A stretch of DNA of 6,419 nucleotides, taken from Deltaproteobacteria bacterium (lineage in GTDB: Bacteria; Desulfobacterota; DSM-4660; Desulfatiglandales; HGW-15). Below are positions 5,121-6,419 of this stretch, piece by piece (position 1 is the first letter of the stretch; the number at the start of each line of letters is the position of its first letter). The DNA lies in NCBI GenBank assembly GCA_019308985.1, contig JAFDHB010000225.1, positions 1 to 6,419 of the forward strand. Direction: 5' to 3'. Under the pieces are notes generated by a model that worked only from the letters and a program-made list of their open reading frames with translations, ran no database searches and was not told where the DNA came from. A program made the translations under genes and the position numbers.

Positions 5121-6182
5121 ATGCTAGACACGGCGATAAAAGGGAGTGAAAAGAGTAGGGACGTGTCCTGGGGATTTTACATCGGCCAGCTCACCTATTT
5201 TGTGGGCGTTGCCGCCTCGGGGGTGATGGTCGTTCTGCCCTACTACCTGCACAATTACAGGGCCTTCGGCAGGATTACCATCCTGGGGGAGTTCCTGGCT
5301 GTTGCCGCAATCATCATGTGCGGCCTGTTCGTGATGGTCGATCTGGGCAACTTACCCAGGCTTGTCAACATCATGATCTATCCCAACCCCACTTCCATCC
5401 TCTTCTGGGATATGATCGTACTGAACGTATACATGCTCTTGAACATCCTGATCGGGTGGAACGTGTTGGCGGCCGAGCGCAAAGGAGTGCCGTATCAGAA
5501 GTGGGTAAAAGTGCTTATCTATATTTCTATTCCCTGGGCCTTCAGCATTCACACGGTTACGGCGTTCCTGTACGCTGGCCTTCCGGGGAGGCACTTCTGG
5601 TTGACTGCGATCATGGCGGCCAGGTTCCTCTCATCGGCCTTTTGCTCCGGCCCGGCCCTTTTGATCATCCTATGCCTCATAGTCAGAAAAGTGAGCAGGT
5701 TCGACCCTGGAAAGGAGCAGATCAGGACCCTGGGCAGCATCGTGGCCTATGCAATGATACTCAACGTATTCTTCTTCCTCCTGGAGCTCTTTACCGCCTT
5801 TTACAGCCAAATTCCGGGTCACATGCACTCCTTCCAGTACCTGTTCGTAGGCCTGGAAGGGCATGGTAAACTCGTACCATGGATGAGGGCGTCGGCGGTC
5901 TTCGCCATCATCTCCCTTGTATTACTGATCATCCCCAGGTTGCGTAGAAACGAAAGAATACTGGCCGTCGCCTGCGGGGCAGTAATCATTTCCACTTGGA
6001 TAGACAAGGGATTTGGTCTGGTTGTTGGCGGTTTTATCCCCAACCCCTTTGAAAGGGTATTTGAATACTGGCCCACCTTCCCGGAAATAATGATATCCAT
6101 AGGCGTGTGGGCGACAGGTTTCTTTGTCCTTTCAGTACTTTACAAAATAGTGGTCTCAGTGAAAGAAGAGGTGGCCGCCTGA
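5121..6182 (+). CDS. dsrP: DsrP, NrfD-family quinone-interacting membrane protein
   Basis: DsrP is the NrfD/PsrC-like integral membrane subunit that exchanges electrons between menaquinone and the periplasmic protein DsrO. From ATG 5121 the protein has 353 residues and about nine hydrophobic helices (near 17-42, 53-75, 93-117, 130-153, 160-189, 204-228, 255-274, 280-303 and 322-347). Conserved-looking stretches are SRDVSWGFYIGQLTYFVGVA (12-31), PYYLHNYRAFGRITILGEFL (40-59) and LFWDMIVLN (94-102). From memory, other DsrP proteins are some 30 or more residues longer and have an additional membrane helix before the SRDVSWG stretch; here only eleven residues precede it. Either this is a genuine nine-helix form or the N-terminus has been lost. 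No frameshifted remnant of the helix is seen upstream, because dsrO ends 7 nt before the start. It is the last gene of the operon and is followed by a terminator-like hairpin. Confidence 0.95.
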   Translation: MLDTAIKGSEKSRDVSWGFYIGQLTYFVGVAASGVMVVLPYYLHNYRAFGRITILGEFLAVAAIIMCGLFVMVDLGNLPRLVNIMIYPNPTSILFWDMIVLNVYMLLNILIGWNVLAAERKGVPYQKWVKVLIYISIPWAFSIHTVTAFLYAGLPGRHFWLTAIMAARFLSSAFCSGPALLIILCLIVRKVSRFDPGKEQIRTLGSIVAYAMILNVFFFLLELFTAFYSQIPGHMHSFQYLFVGLEGHGKLVPWMRASAVFAIISLVLLIIPRLRRNERILAVACGAVIISTWIDKGFGLVVGGFIPNPFERVFEYWPTFPEIMISIGVWATGFFVLSVLYKIVVSVKEEVAA

Positions 6183-6200
6183 TTCCTGCCTTGGTCTCAG

Positions 6201-6243
6201 GCAAAGGGGCCCATTCTTTGATGGGGATGGGCCCTTGCTTATT
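6201..6243 (+). terminator. Probable intrinsic terminator after dsrP
   Basis: GGGCCCAT (6207-6214) pairs with ATGGGCCC (6227-6234) around a 12-nt loop. The stem is extended by GCAA (6201-6204) with TTGC (6235-6238) across a 2-nt bulge, giving about 12 bp. The following bases (TTATTT) are only moderately T-rich, so termination may be partial. It begins 19 nt after the dsrP stop, the expected end of the operon transcript. Confidence 0.65.
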
Positions 6244-6300
6244 TGAGGAGCCTCATCGGTTAAAGAAGCACAACATTTGGGTTTTTTCCGGAAGCATTAA

Positions 6301-6419
6301 TTGACGAACTCGTAAAAAGTCGAAATTAAGATGGCAAAGTAAAAAGCTTCAAGTTCAAGGCGCGCGAATCTCGTGTGACGAGGCGTACTTAGCGTACGCC
6401 GCAATCATTTACCCCGTTA
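6301..6419. repeat. Probable end of a palindromic dispersed intergenic repeat, cut by the window edge
   Basis: The stretch beginning TTGACGAACTCGTAAAAAG has the look of intergenic repeats I associate with deltaproteobacterial genomes: an outer end of the GAACTCGTAAAAAGTC type, then a G+C-rich core with small hairpins. Visible hairpins are CTCGT-GTG-ACGAG (6370-6382) and GGCGTAC-TTAGC-GTACGCC (6382-6400). No open reading frame fits the region. The matching other end would lie beyond 6419, so the repeat nature cannot be proven from this window; the call rests on recognition and the hairpins. Confidence 0.4.

Noticed and set aside
5318..5869. 183-codon open frame on the plus strand
   Set aside because: It is an out-of-frame shadow inside dsrP, whose membrane-helix pattern and family motifs are clear.
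6107..6304. 65-codon open frame crossing the dsrP end
   Set aside because: It starts inside dsrP, reads through the terminator hairpin and resembles no protein.
1..6419. CRISPR array, insertion sequence or rRNA gene
   Set aside because: No regularly spaced direct repeats, no transposase-like reading frame and no rRNA signature sequences were seen.

Overview
The window carries a complete dsrMKJOP operon on the + strand. It encodes the membrane complex that links the quinone pool and periplasmic redox carriers to cytoplasmic sulfur chemistry in organisms with dissimilatory sulfite reductase. A small gene for a stand-alone RsbRD-type N-terminal domain protein precedes it. This gene order, without dsrL or dsrN between the genes, together with the style of the proteins, suggests a sulfate- or sulfite-reducing bacterium of the Desulfobacterota (former Deltaproteobacteria). 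dsrAB and dsrC are not in the window, so the direction of sulfur metabolism is inferred, not shown.

Layout: positions 1-508 hold no confident gene. They contain a good sigma-70-like promoter (about 144-172), a perfect 14-bp palindrome and an overlapping Rex/CRP-like half site just upstream of it, and a likely leader of about 330 nt with strong inverted repeats (about 351-457). The RsbRD-domain gene follows (509-1054), then a 118-nt gap, then dsrM (1173-2288), dsrK (2291-3928), dsrJ (3921-4310), dsrO (4310-5113) and dsrP (5121-6182). The five dsr genes are tightly packed: a 2-nt gap, an 8-nt overlap, a 1-nt overlap and a 7-nt gap, so they are almost certainly co-transcribed and translationally coupled. 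A terminator-like hairpin lies at 6201-6243. The right edge (from about 6301) looks like one end of a palindromic dispersed intergenic repeat that runs out of the window.

How the genes work together: DsrP (NrfD-type quinone-interacting membrane protein), DsrO (Tat-exported iron-sulfur protein) and DsrJ (membrane-anchored triheme cytochrome c) form the periplasm-facing module. DsrM (NarI-like diheme cytochrome b) and DsrK (HdrD-like cytoplasmic iron-sulfur catalytic subunit) form the module that acts on the cytoplasmic side, where the known partner is DsrC (persulfide or trisulfide form). Every subunit keeps its expected core cofactor residues. Points worth a second look are a DsrP that seems to lack the usual first membrane helix, a DsrO whose missing cysteines fit the clean loss of exactly one Fe-S cluster, the structured leader, and the conserved but functionally unknown RsbRD-domain neighbour. 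The system itself is known; I see no wholly new system here.
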